The notes beneath the pieces were generated by a model. That model worked only from the letters and a program-made list of their open reading frames with translations. It was not told the origin of the DNA and did not search any database. The position numbers and the translations under genes were made by a program. This document shows, one piece after another, positions 7,577 through 15,442 of a stretch of DNA of 64,000 nt. Source of the DNA: Tessaracoccus flavus. Lineage in GTDB: Bacteria > Actinomycetota > Actinomycetes > Propionibacteriales > Propionibacteriaceae. The first letter of the stretch is position 1. Every line of letters starts with the position of its first letter. Location: contig NZ_CP019605.1 in NCBI RefSeq assembly GCF_001997295.1, positions 1,178,001 through 1,242,000 on the forward strand, in the 5' to 3' direction.

Positions 7577-8665
7577 ATGTCCGACGAGGGCATGTTCGAT
7601 ACAGACGCATCGCTCGCACGTTCCACGCGCCGAAGCTTGGAGATCGAGGCCGAGTTGGGCACCGACCCGAGCCGGTTCCGGATCCTCACCGGCGACCGGC
7701 CCACTGGAAACCTCCACATCGGGCACTACTTCGGCTCGCTGGAGAATCGGGTGCGCATCGCGCGGATGGGCGTCGAGACGATGGTGCTCATCGCGGACTA
7801 CCAGGTGATCACCGACCGCGACGGGGTCGGCCCGATCCGCGAGCGCGTGTACTCGCTGCTCGCCGACTATCTGGCCGCGGGGCTGGACGAGAACGACGTG
7901 ACAATCTTCGCTCACTCTGCCGTACCCGCACTCAACCAGCTCATGTTGCCGTTCCTCTCGCTCGTCACGGACGCGGAACTGCGCCGCAACCCCACCGTGA
8001 AGGCGGAAACCGACGACACCGGCGACCGCCCCATGTCGGGGCTCATGCTCACCTACCCCGTCCACCAGGCCGCCGACATCCTCTTCTGCAAGGCCAACCT
8101 GGTGCCGGTCGGGAAGGATCAGCTGCCGCACCTCGAGCAGGCCCGCGTCATCGCGCGGCGGTTCGACGAGCGTTACGGTCGGGCCGACGAGTCGCAGCCG
8201 GTCTTCCCGGCCCCGGAGGCGCTCCTGAGCAAGTCCGGTACCGTGCTGGGTCTCGACGGCACCAAGATGAGCAAGTCAAAGAACAACACCATTGAGATCG
8301 GCATGTCCGCGGATCAGACGGCCAAACTGCTCAAGCGTGCCGTGACCGACTCGAACCGCACCATCACCTACGATCCGGTGAACCGTCCCGAGGTGTCGAA
8401 CCTCGTCAACCTCGCCGCACTGTGCCTGGACCGGGACCCGGTGGATGTAGCGGCCCAGATCGGCGACGGCGGTGGCGGCGGGCTGAAGAAGCTGGTCACG
8501 GAGGCTGTCAACGAGAAGTTCGCCCCGATCCGTGCCCGCCGTGCGGAGTTGGTCGCGGACCCCGGGCACCTGGAGCGGGTGCTGGCCGACGGAAACGCTC
8601 GGGCCAACGCGATCGCCGACGCCACGCTCGACGAGGTGCGCACTGCCATGCGGATGAGCTACTGA
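7577..8665 (+). CDS. trpS: Tryptophanyl-tRNA synthetase
   Basis: The enzyme charges tRNA-Trp with tryptophan in the cytoplasm. It is a class I synthetase: the HIGH signature is at residues 47-50 (GNLHIGHYFGS) and the KMSKS signature at about 230-234 (TKMSKSKNNTI). The tryptophan-binding segment DRPMSGLMLTYPVHQAADILF lies in between. Length 362 is slightly longer than the usual 330-340 because of a 30-residue N-terminal extension (MSDEGMFDTDASLARSTRRS). The ATG has GAGGTAGG eight or so bases upstream. A long perfect hairpin begins five bases after the stop. Confidence 0.97.
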   Translation: MSDEGMFDTDASLARSTRRSLEIEAELGTDPSRFRILTGDRPTGNLHIGHYFGSLENRVRIARMGVETMVLIADYQVITDRDGVGPIRERVYSLLADYLAAGLDENDVTIFAHSAVPALNQLMLPFLSLVTDAELRRNPTVKAETDDTGDRPMSGLMLTYPVHQAADILFCKANLVPVGKDQLPHLEQARVIARRFDERYGRADESQPVFPAPEALLSKSGTVLGLDGTKMSKSKNNTIEIGMSADQTAKLLKRAVTDSNRTITYDPVNRPEVSNLVNLAALCLDRDPVDVAAQIGDGGGGGLKKLVTEAVNEKFAPIRARRAELVADPGHLERVLADGNARANAIADATLDEVRTAMRMSY

Positions 8666-8670
8666 GCCCT

Positions 8671-8724
8671 GTGACGTACGAGAGAGGCCGACCCCGGGCG
8701 GGGTCGGCCTCTCTCGTACGTCAC
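8671..8724. terminator. Bidirectional terminator, perfect 25-bp stem
   Basis: Bases 8671-8695 pair perfectly with 8700-8724 around a GGGC loop. The hairpin sits between the convergent trpS and DEAD-box genes and its far arm includes the stop codon of the helicase gene (8721-8723). Confidence 0.9.
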
Positions 8725-10160
8725 AGCTGTGGCGTCGTCTCCGGCTGCACGTCCACGCCTCCGCGGGTACGGCGACGGCGACGGCGCGGCTTGCGCTCTC
8801 CGTCGGCGGAGCCGACCGACTTCTCAGCGGGATGGTCCCCAGCGGCCTCCGTGGAGCGACGGCTGCGGCGGCGTCGACCCTCCTCGTCGGGAGCGCGTCG
8901 CTTGTCGACGGCCTTCTCGCGAGCGGCGGGCGCGCCTGGGAGGCGCCCCTTCGTGCCCTCGGGGATGTCGTGGTCCTCGAAGAGGTGTGCCGACGACGAG
9001 TAGGTCTCGACGGGGTCGGGGATGTCCAGGCCGAGCGCCTGGTCGATGAGCTTCCACCGGTTGACGTCAGCCCAGTCCACGAGCGTGACCGCGATGCCGG
9101 AGTTACCCGCACGGCCCGTCCGACCGATGCGGTGGACGTAGGCCGCGTCGTTGTCCGGGCATTCGTAGTTGATGACGTGGCTGACACCCGTGATGTCGAT
9201 GCCACGGGCGGCGACATCAGTGGCGACCAGGACCTTGATGGTGTCGGCGCGGAACTTCTTCAGCGCGCGTTCCCGGGCCTGCTGGTTGAGGTCGCCGTGG
9301 ATAGCGGCGGCCGCGAAGCCACGATCGACCAGATCGTCGGTGAGACGCTGGGCCGAGCGCTTCGTCCGGCAGAAGATCATCACCTTGGTGGTCTGACGGC
9401 CCTGCAGGATGCGTGAGACCAACTCGGGCTTGTCGAGGTCGTGGGCCTGGTAGATGAACTGCTCGATGTCCGGCACCGTCATCTTGGCGTCGTGGCCCTC
9501 GGCCCGGATGTTGACGGGCTTGTTCAGCGTCGCGCGCGCCAGGGCCATGATGGGCCCGGGCATGGTGGCGGAGAACAGCATCGTCTGGCGGTCCTGCGGC
9601 GTCTTGCGGAGCAGCCGCTCGATGTCGGGCAGGAATCCGAGGTCGAGCATCTCGTCGGCCTCGTCCAGGACGAGGACCTGGATCTCAGCCAGGCTCAACG
9701 CGCCCCGGTCCGCGAGGTCGAGGAGCCGGCCGGGCGTGCCCACTGCGATGTCGATGCCCTTGTCGAGGGCGTCCAACTGCTCGTCGTAGCCGGTGCCGCC
9801 GTAGATGGTCAGGACGCGCATCTTGAGGTGCTTGCCGGCGACGTCGAGGTCGCGGCCCACCTGCAGGGCCAGCTCGCGCGTGGGACACACGATCAGCGCA
9901 CGGGGCTTCCCGTGGGCTGGCTTGACGCCGTCGGAGAGGGTGACCATGCGGTGCAGGAGGCTCACGCCGAACGCGAGCGTCTTGCCGGTGCCGGTGCGTG
10001 CCTGCCCGATGAGGTCGGTGCCGCTCAACGCGAGCGGGATGGCCAGGGTCTGGATGGCGAAGGGGTGGACGATGCCAACCTCCGCCAGGGCCGAGGTGAT
10101 GGATTCGTGGATGCCGAGGTCGGCGAATGTCTCGTCGACCGCAATCTCGTTGTCGCTCAG
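8721..10160 (-). CDS. DEAD-box ATP-dependent RNA helicase, probable CTG start
   Basis: The helicase unwinds structured RNA, probably for ribosome assembly or mRNA decay. Motifs in order: F and Q motif (TFADLGI, HPFAIQTLAI), Walker A ARTGTGKT (about 54-61), PTRELA, GTPGR, DEAD (VLDEADEML), SAT, then RecA2 motifs ATDVAARGID and HRIGRTGRAG. A basic, disordered tail (RRRRSRRSTE, RRRRRRTRGG) ends the protein. The first usual start codon in frame (TTG at 10028) would delete the Q motif. Upstream of it the frame codes for 44 further residues that belong to the family and ends at a TGA two codons before CTG (10160), which has GAAGG eight bases upstream. I therefore place the start at that CTG. Confidence 0.9.
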   Translation of the reverse strand: MSDNEIAVDETFADLGIHESITSALAEVGIVHPFAIQTLAIPLALSGTDLIGQARTGTGKTLAFGVSLLHRMVTLSDGVKPAHGKPRALIVCPTRELALQVGRDLDVAGKHLKMRVLTIYGGTGYDEQLDALDKGIDIAVGTPGRLLDLADRGALSLAEIQVLVLDEADEMLDLGFLPDIERLLRKTPQDRQTMLFSATMPGPIMALARATLNKPVNIRAEGHDAKMTVPDIEQFIYQAHDLDKPELVSRILQGRQTTKVMIFCRTKRSAQRLTDDLVDRGFAAAAIHGDLNQQARERALKKFRADTIKVLVATDVAARGIDITGVSHVINYECPDNDAAYVHRIGRTGRAGNSGIAVTLVDWADVNRWKLIDQALGLDIPDPVETYSSSAHLFEDHDIPEGTKGRLPGAPAAREKAVDKRRAPDEEGRRRRSRRSTEAAGDHPAEKSVGSADGERKPRRRRRRTRGGVDVQPETTPQL

Positions 10161-10266
10161 GGGTCAAACCTTCGTAAGAGAACTCGGGCGCGGTTGGCGC
10201 GGCCAGAGGCGGGGCGCTGCTGCTCCGCGATGAGAGAGTCTATCGCACCGCCTCCCGAGGGCCGAT

Positions 10267-10491
10267 TCAGACGGAACCGAAGCCCACCGTGCGGGCGCTC
10301 GGGGAACCCAGATCGAGGTAGCCGATCTTGCGAGCGGGCACGAGGACACGGCGCCCCTTCTCGTCGACGAGCTCGAAGAATCCGTCCGACTGGAGGGCAT
10401 CGTGCAGCGATGAGGCCACTTCGTCCGCAGTGGCGGCGGTTTCGATGACGACCTCGCGGGGTACGTCGGTGATGCCGATCTTGACTTCCAT
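10267..10491 (-). CDS. DUF3107 family protein, 74 aa
   Basis: The sequence MEVKIGITDVPREVVIETAATADEV fits DUF3107, a short actinobacterial family (TB9.4 in mycobacteria). The pattern is strand, helix, strand: a leading beta strand, an alanine-rich helix (ADEVASSLHDALQ) and a closing pair of strands (RRVLVPARKIGYLDLG). The molecular role is unknown. It is encoded near a DEAD-box helicase here, as I recall for mycobacteria. The ATG has only a weak purine stretch upstream. Confidence 0.88.
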   Translation of the reverse strand: MEVKIGITDVPREVVIETAATADEVASSLHDALQSDGFFELVDEKGRRVLVPARKIGYLDLGSPSARTVGFGSV

Positions 10492-10513
10492 GCCGCCACT
10501 CTAGCGGCCGGAC

Positions 10514-11311
10514 TCAACCCTCGATGCGGGCCAACGCGACGGTGACATTGTCCTTGCCCCCCTTGGCCACCGCCCACCCGACCAGCGCATCGGCGAGAGC
10601 GTCCGTCGACTGGGCGCGGCTCGCCTGCTGACGGACGAGATCGGCCAGGTCGGCGGGATCGCTGGCGTAGTTCCAGAGGCCGTCGGTGCACAGGAGGAGC
10701 CACCCCGGGGCGTCGACGGTGAGAGTCGTGACGGCCGGGGTCGCATCGGAGGACTCCCGGCCGAGCCACCGCGTGAGGGCGTGCGAGTGGTGCGACTGCT
10801 CCGCCTCCATCCGCGTCATGCCGAGCATGATCCGCGCCTGCGCCAGGGAGTCGTCGGTGGTGAGGGACTCGACGCCGCCCGCGTCGGGGATCCAGTAGGC
10901 GCGGGAGTCTCCGACGTTGCCGACCGAGACCGACCGCCCGTCGATGACAGCCGCGACGAGGGTGCAGGCAGACGTCTGGTCGCTGGCGTCGACGACCGAG
11001 CGCTGAGCCGCGGCGAATGCGTGCACGAGGGCCTGCTCGGCCACCTGCCCCTTGGAGTGGCGGGTGACCAGTTCATCGACGACGGTTTCGGTGGCGACCA
11101 GCGACGCGACCTCGGAACCGTGGGCGGTGGTGACCCCGTCCGACACGGCCAGGACTGCCGCGTGACTGGGCTCGGAGCGCACAGCCAGCCCGAGGGCGTC
11201 CTCGTTGGTCTCGTGCCTCAATCCCACATCACTGGCGCCTGCCACCCAGGGGGCGGGCGACCGCAGGTAGTGGGCACGCTCGGCGCTGGAGCGGGGTGCG
11301 GAGTCGACCAT
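10514..11311 (-). CDS. PP2C-family serine/threonine protein phosphatase
   Basis: PP2C (PPM) enzymes remove phosphate from Ser/Thr with two metal ions. The metal-binding and signature motifs are present: GLRHETNEDA (residues 30-39), AVSDGVTTAHGSEVAS (about 55-70), VGNVGDSRAYWI (about 135-146), LLCTDGLWNY near 210 and KGGKDNVTVALARI at the end. The DG pairs and GDSRAY agree with active phosphatases; DGV(T)TAHG replaces the more common DGMGGH, so metal site geometry may differ slightly. Length 265 means a bare catalytic domain without membrane anchor. Substrate is unknown; no kinase gene is nearby. Confidence 0.9.
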   Translation of the reverse strand: MVDSAPRSSAERAHYLRSPAPWVAGASDVGLRHETNEDALGLAVRSEPSHAAVLAVSDGVTTAHGSEVASLVATETVVDELVTRHSKGQVAEQALVHAFAAAQRSVVDASDQTSACTLVAAVIDGRSVSVGNVGDSRAYWIPDAGGVESLTTDDSLAQARIMLGMTRMEAEQSHHSHALTRWLGRESSDATPAVTTLTVDAPGWLLLCTDGLWNYASDPADLADLVRQQASRAQSTDALADALVGWAVAKGGKDNVTVALARIEG

Positions 11312-11350
11312 GGGCGATCCTTCGGCGAAGTTGTGGGTAGGGCAATCTTG

Positions 11351-12292
11351 TCACGAGGGCGGCGCCGGGAGCGACGGGCTCGACGACGTGGGTTCCTGAG
11401 CCTGCCACAGGTCGCCAAGGTCCTGCACGCGGGCCATGACCTTGGCGGGGCTGGTCCGCAGGGTCGAATCCGGCTGGAGGGCGGCCACTTCGTCCCAGGT
11501 GAGCGGCGTGGCGACCGACGGTGTGTCCAGCCCGCGGACCGAGTAGGCCGTCACGGTGTTGCGTGCCGCGTAGTTCTGGGCGAAGTCGACGAAGATGAGG
11601 CCCCCACGCGCGTCCTTGCTCATGGTGGCCACGAACAGCTTGGGGTGGGCGGCAGTGAGGTGCCTGGCCAGCGCCTGCGCGAAGGAGTAGACCTCGGAGG
11701 CCGGCGTCGGCTGGATCGGGACGCTGAGTTGGAGGCCCTTGTTGCCGGACGTCTTGGGGAACGCCTCGAGCCCCAGCTCGGCCAACGTCGTCGCTGCGAT
11801 GATCGCGCCCCTCGCCGAGTCCTCTGGGGTGATGCCGGGACCCGGGTCGAGATCGATGATGAGCGTCGTGGCGCGAGGCTCGTCGGGGCCGTCCAGGATC
11901 ACCCCGCCATCTCCCTGCGTCGCGTCCACGAAGCGCCACTGCGGTGTGTGCAGCTCGATCGCCCGCAGGTTGGCGAGCCACACGAGGTCGGCCCGCTGGC
12001 GTGCGGTGACGTAGCTGATGGGCCCCGACGACGTGGCCACATCCACTGTGCGGACCCACTCCGGGGTGCCGGCGGGAGCGTTCTTCTCGTAGAAGGACGG
12101 CGCGCCTGCACCGTCGGGGAAGCGCACCCGCGTGATCGCCCGGTCGCTCAGATGCGGGAGCATCACCTCGGCGATCTCGAGGTAGTACGAGATCAGTTCA
12201 CCTTTGGTGAAGCCGTTGGGGAACAGTGGCTGGTCGAGGTTGCTGAGGCTCAGCTGCACGCCGTCGACCTCGGTGGCGATCCGTTCACTCAT
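11351..12292 (-). CDS. LigD-type NHEJ polymerase/primase domain, stand-alone
   Basis: This 313-residue protein matches only the polymerase (archaeo-eukaryotic primase-like) domain of LigD; there is no ligase or 3'-phosphoesterase domain. Seen: the entry motif NLDQPLFPNGFTKGELISYY, FYEKNAPAGTPEWV, the two catalytic aspartates in IIDLDPGPG (about residues 146-154), TSGNKGLQL (phosphate-binding SGxKG motif; many LigD proteins have His where this has Gln), and the third acidic residue in IFVDFAQN. Known enzymes add ribonucleotides to fill gaps at Ku-bound ends. It is divergent from adnA and 5.4 kb from ku. A partner ligase must lie outside the window. Confidence 0.92.
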   Translation of the reverse strand: MSERIATEVDGVQLSLSNLDQPLFPNGFTKGELISYYLEIAEVMLPHLSDRAITRVRFPDGAGAPSFYEKNAPAGTPEWVRTVDVATSSGPISYVTARQRADLVWLANLRAIELHTPQWRFVDATQGDGGVILDGPDEPRATTLIIDLDPGPGITPEDSARGAIIAATTLAELGLEAFPKTSGNKGLQLSVPIQPTPASEVYSFAQALARHLTAAHPKLFVATMSKDARGGLIFVDFAQNYAARNTVTAYSVRGLDTPSVATPLTWDEVAALQPDSTLRTSPAKVMARVQDLGDLWQAQEPTSSSPSLPAPPS

Positions 12293-12343
12293 GGAGCAAC
12301 CCTGCCACGGGCCGGCGTGAAAACGTCGGAGGTTCCTGGAAGC

Positions 12344-15300
12344 ATGGAGTCCATGAGGAACCGCCTGCTGCCCCCACGCGTCGCGGCAGTGCCGACGCTC
12401 ACTCCGGAGCAGACCAGCGCGGCCCGCGGCTGGTCGGGCGTCCGCGTCGCGGTCGGCGGGCCGGGCACTGGCAAGTCGGTGGTGGTCGCGGCAGCGGCGG
12501 CTCAGCGGGTGCGGGCCGGAAGCTCGCTCGACCGGGTGGTCGTGCTCGCGCAGTCACGTGCGGCGGCGCAGACGCTGCGCCGGCAGATCAGCCGCCAGCT
12601 GCCGGGCGCGCAGACCGCGGCCAGCGTCACGACGATCCACGGTCTCGCGCTGGGCCTTCTCCAGCGCTACTGGCCGCACGAGGACAGCGCGTGGCGGCTG
12701 TTGCGGGCGCCCGAACAGGAGACCCGCATCCGCGAGCTGTTGGAGGGGCTGCCCGCTGAATTCTGGCCCGAGGAGGCGCGCGCCGCCGCCGGCACCCGAG
12801 CCTTCGCGCGGCAGCTCCGCGAGGTCCTGGCGCGCGTGCGGCAGCTCTCCCTGGATCCCTCGACCGTCGAGGCCATGGCGACGCACGACGGGGACGACGT
12901 CTTCGCGGCGGCCGCGCGCTTCATCGAGCTCTACCTCACGGTGGGTGATTTCTCCGCCACCCTCGATTACGCCGAGCTCATCTACCGGTGCCGGCTGCTG
13001 CTGACCGAGCCCGAGGTAGCCGACGGCATCCGCGCCGCCTTCGACGCTGTGATCGTCGACGACGCGCACGAATCGGACCATGCGCAGGTGGGGCTGCTGA
13101 GCGACCTGGCGGGGTTGGGACTGCCACTGTTGGCGGTCGGTGATCCGCACCAGCGCGTGGGCGGGTACCGGGGAGCGAGCGCCACCGCGATTGCTGACCT
13201 CGGTTCGCTGCCCGGCGCCGAGGTCATCCCGCTCGGCGGCGGTCATCGTGGATCGAGCGCGGTCGTCGATGCGCTGGCCCACCTCTCCGCACGTCTGGAC
13301 GGGCGCGGGGCTGCGCCTGTTCCAGCGCCCGCAGCCGGTGGCGGCGTGGTGGCCGCGGGGGTCTTCGACGACGAATCAGCCGAACTCGCGCACGTCGCGG
13401 CGGAGCTTCGCGAGGCCGTCGCCAAGGAAGGCGCGTCATGGCAGGACCTGGTGGTCATCACCCGCGCGGGCCGGGGTCAGCTCAGTGCGGTCGCCACGGA
13501 ACTGATCCGGCTGGGCGTGCCGGTGGACGTCTCCGGCGATGAGATCGCGCTGGCCGAGCAGCCCGCGGTCGCGACGCTTCTGCTCGCCCTTCGAATTGCC
13601 GCCGACGGGGGAGCCCCCGAATCAGACGACGCCCGGCTGTTGCTCTCCTCCCCGCTGTGCGGGCTCGACGGCGTGGCGCAACGACAGATCGGTCGGGCAC
13701 TGCTGGCCCGCCACCGATCGCTCGGCAACTCGGCCGCCCTCCTGGGCCGGTGCCTGGCAGACCCGAGCCTGCTGGACGGGATGGACAGCCCTGAAGCAGA
13801 GAGGGCCCGAGCTCTGGCCGCGCTCCTCGAGCGGGCCGCGACCCTGACCGGGAGCGATGCCGAGGTGCAGGAGGTCCTGTGGCACCTGTGGGACGGCACT
13901 GAGTGGCCGGGGCAGCTGCGCGAGCAGGCACTCAGGGGCTCCCGGCGCGCGAACGCCGATCTCGATGCCGTCGTCGAGCTCTTCGAGCAGGCGGCCAGGG
14001 CGGACGACCTACGCGGCGCCTCGGGCATCCGTACCTTCCTCGCCGAGGTGTCGGCGCAGGAGATCCCGGCGGACACGGGCCGCGAGCTGACGGTCTCCGG
14101 GCGGGGCGTGAGGGTGCTGACAGCCCACCGCACGCGCGGGCTGGAATGGGAACGCGCCTGGGTCATCGGGGTCCAGGAGGGGCTGTGGCCACGCCTGATC
14201 CGCCAGGGCCTGCTGCTCGACGCGGACCGGCTGGGTCCGGCCGGGCTTGCGCCGCCGGGGCAGAGCTCACAGTTGCAGGCCGAGCGACGGCTCTTCTACG
14301 TCGCGGTGTCGCGGGCCCGCCGCGAGGTCCGCGTCAGCGCCGTGCAGGGCGTCGATGGCGAAGGGGGCAGGCCGTCGCGGTTCCTCGGTGAGCTCGGCGT
14401 GGATGTGGAACGGGTCAACGGTAGGCCGAGCCGGCTGCTGTCGGCCGCGTCGCTTGTGGGGGAGTTGCGCCGGACTGTCTCGGACGAGGAGGTCTCCCCG
14501 GGGCTGCGCCGAGCCGCTGCGGTCCGGTTGGCACGCCTCGGCTCCGTCACCACGCCCGACGGGTCGCGCGCCTTTCCGGGGGCACTCCCGGAGACCTGGT
14601 GGGGAGTGGCCGAACCGACCGCCCCTGCCAGCGACGTGGCCGGACCGGTCCGCATCACCGGCTCGTCGCTGGAGACGCTGCTCGAGTGCCCGCGCCGTTG
14701 GTTCCTCTCGCGCAGGGCCGCTGCCGAGAGTGCACGCAGATCGCGCGCCTCGGTGGGCGACGTGGTCCATCTCCTGGCCCGCGCGGCCGCCGAGGAAGAG
14801 CTGAGTGCGGATGAGATGAGAGCCCGGTTGGACGAGGTGTGGGAACACATCCCCTTCGAGGCGGAGTGGCTCTCCGCGTCCGAGCGCACCGAGATCGACC
14901 AGGCGATCGACCGGTTCTCCCGCTACCACGCCACCGCCCCAGGGGAACTGCTCGGCGTCGAAGTGCCCTTCTCCGTGCGGACCACCATCGCCGAGCAGGA
15001 GGTCGAGCTCGTCGGCTCCGTGGACCGGCTCGAGCGGACCCTCGACGGCGCCCTGCGCGTCGTCGACCTCAAGACCGGGCGGTCCACGCTCCGACCAGCC
15101 GACGTCGCCGACCATGCACAGCTCGGCGTCTATCAGCTGGCTGTGGCTCTCGGGGGATTCGACGGCATTGCAGAGGGTGAACGGCGCGTGGCTCCGCCGG
15201 CGCTCATGTTCGTCAGGTCCGGCGACGCGCTGCCGACCATGGTCGCCCAGCCGTCCATCGACGACTCGCCCGCGCTCGAGGGTGCCGAGCCACAGGCCGG

Positions 15301-15442
15301 CCCGACGTGGGTGCACGACCGCATCGCCCAGGGGGTCGAGGTGATCCGATCCGGTCGTTTCGATGCCGTCGAGTGCGGTGCCTGCCGGTTCTGTCAGTTC
15401 GCCGCCAGCTGCCCCGCACGTCAGGACGGACGCTCCTCATGA
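12344..15442 (+). CDS. adnA: AdnA, helicase-nuclease subunit of AdnAB
   Basis: AdnAB resects double-strand breaks in actinobacteria in place of RecBCD or AddAB. The 1032-residue product has an N-terminal UvrD-like motor and a C-terminal RecB-like nuclease. Walker A is VGGPGTGKS (residues about 38-45), Walker B is degenerate (VIVDDAHESDHAQ), helicase motifs V and VI are LTAHRTRGLEWE and LFYVAVSRARREV. The nuclease part has ECPRRW, VVDLKTGR (Asp and Lys of the active site) and the iron-sulphur set Cys plus CRFCQFAASC near the end. The ATG at 12344 is preceded by CGGAGG; the open frame upstream (to 10781) is only the opposite strand of ligD and PP2C genes. Its stop overlaps the adnB start (ATGA). 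Confidence 0.95.
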   Translation: MESMRNRLLPPRVAAVPTLTPEQTSAARGWSGVRVAVGGPGTGKSVVVAAAAAQRVRAGSSLDRVVVLAQSRAAAQTLRRQISRQLPGAQTAASVTTIHGLALGLLQRYWPHEDSAWRLLRAPEQETRIRELLEGLPAEFWPEEARAAAGTRAFARQLREVLARVRQLSLDPSTVEAMATHDGDDVFAAAARFIELYLTVGDFSATLDYAELIYRCRLLLTEPEVADGIRAAFDAVIVDDAHESDHAQVGLLSDLAGLGLPLLAVGDPHQRVGGYRGASATAIADLGSLPGAEVIPLGGGHRGSSAVVDALAHLSARLDGRGAAPVPAPAAGGGVVAAGVFDDESAELAHVAAELREAVAKEGASWQDLVVITRAGRGQLSAVATELIRLGVPVDVSGDEIALAEQPAVATLLLALRIAADGGAPESDDARLLLSSPLCGLDGVAQRQIGRALLARHRSLGNSAALLGRCLADPSLLDGMDSPEAERARALAALLERAATLTGSDAEVQEVLWHLWDGTEWPGQLREQALRGSRRANADLDAVVELFEQAARADDLRGASGIRTFLAEVSAQEIPADTGRELTVSGRGVRVLTAHRTRGLEWERAWVIGVQEGLWPRLIRQGLLLDADRLGPAGLAPPGQSSQLQAERRLFYVAVSRARREVRVSAVQGVDGEGGRPSRFLGELGVDVERVNGRPSRLLSAASLVGELRRTVSDEEVSPGLRRAAAVRLARLGSVTTPDGSRAFPGALPETWWGVAEPTAPASDVAGPVRITGSSLETLLECPRRWFLSRRAAAESARRSRASVGDVVHLLARAAAEEELSADEMRARLDEVWEHIPFEAEWLSASERTEIDQAIDRFSRYHATAPGELLGVEVPFSVRTTIAEQEVELVGSVDRLERTLDGALRVVDLKTGRSTLRPADVADHAQLGVYQLAVALGGFDGIAEGERRVAPPALMFVRSGDALPTMVAQPSIDDSPALEGAEPQAGPTWVHDRIAQGVEVIRSGRFDAVECGACRFCQFAASCPARQDGRSS

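Noticed and set aside
10781..12343. Very long open frame extending adnA upstream by 1560 bases on the plus strand
   Set aside because: It is antisense to the PP2C and LigD-type polymerase genes and has unnatural composition (Gly/Arg/His rich). The AdnA family begins at 12344.
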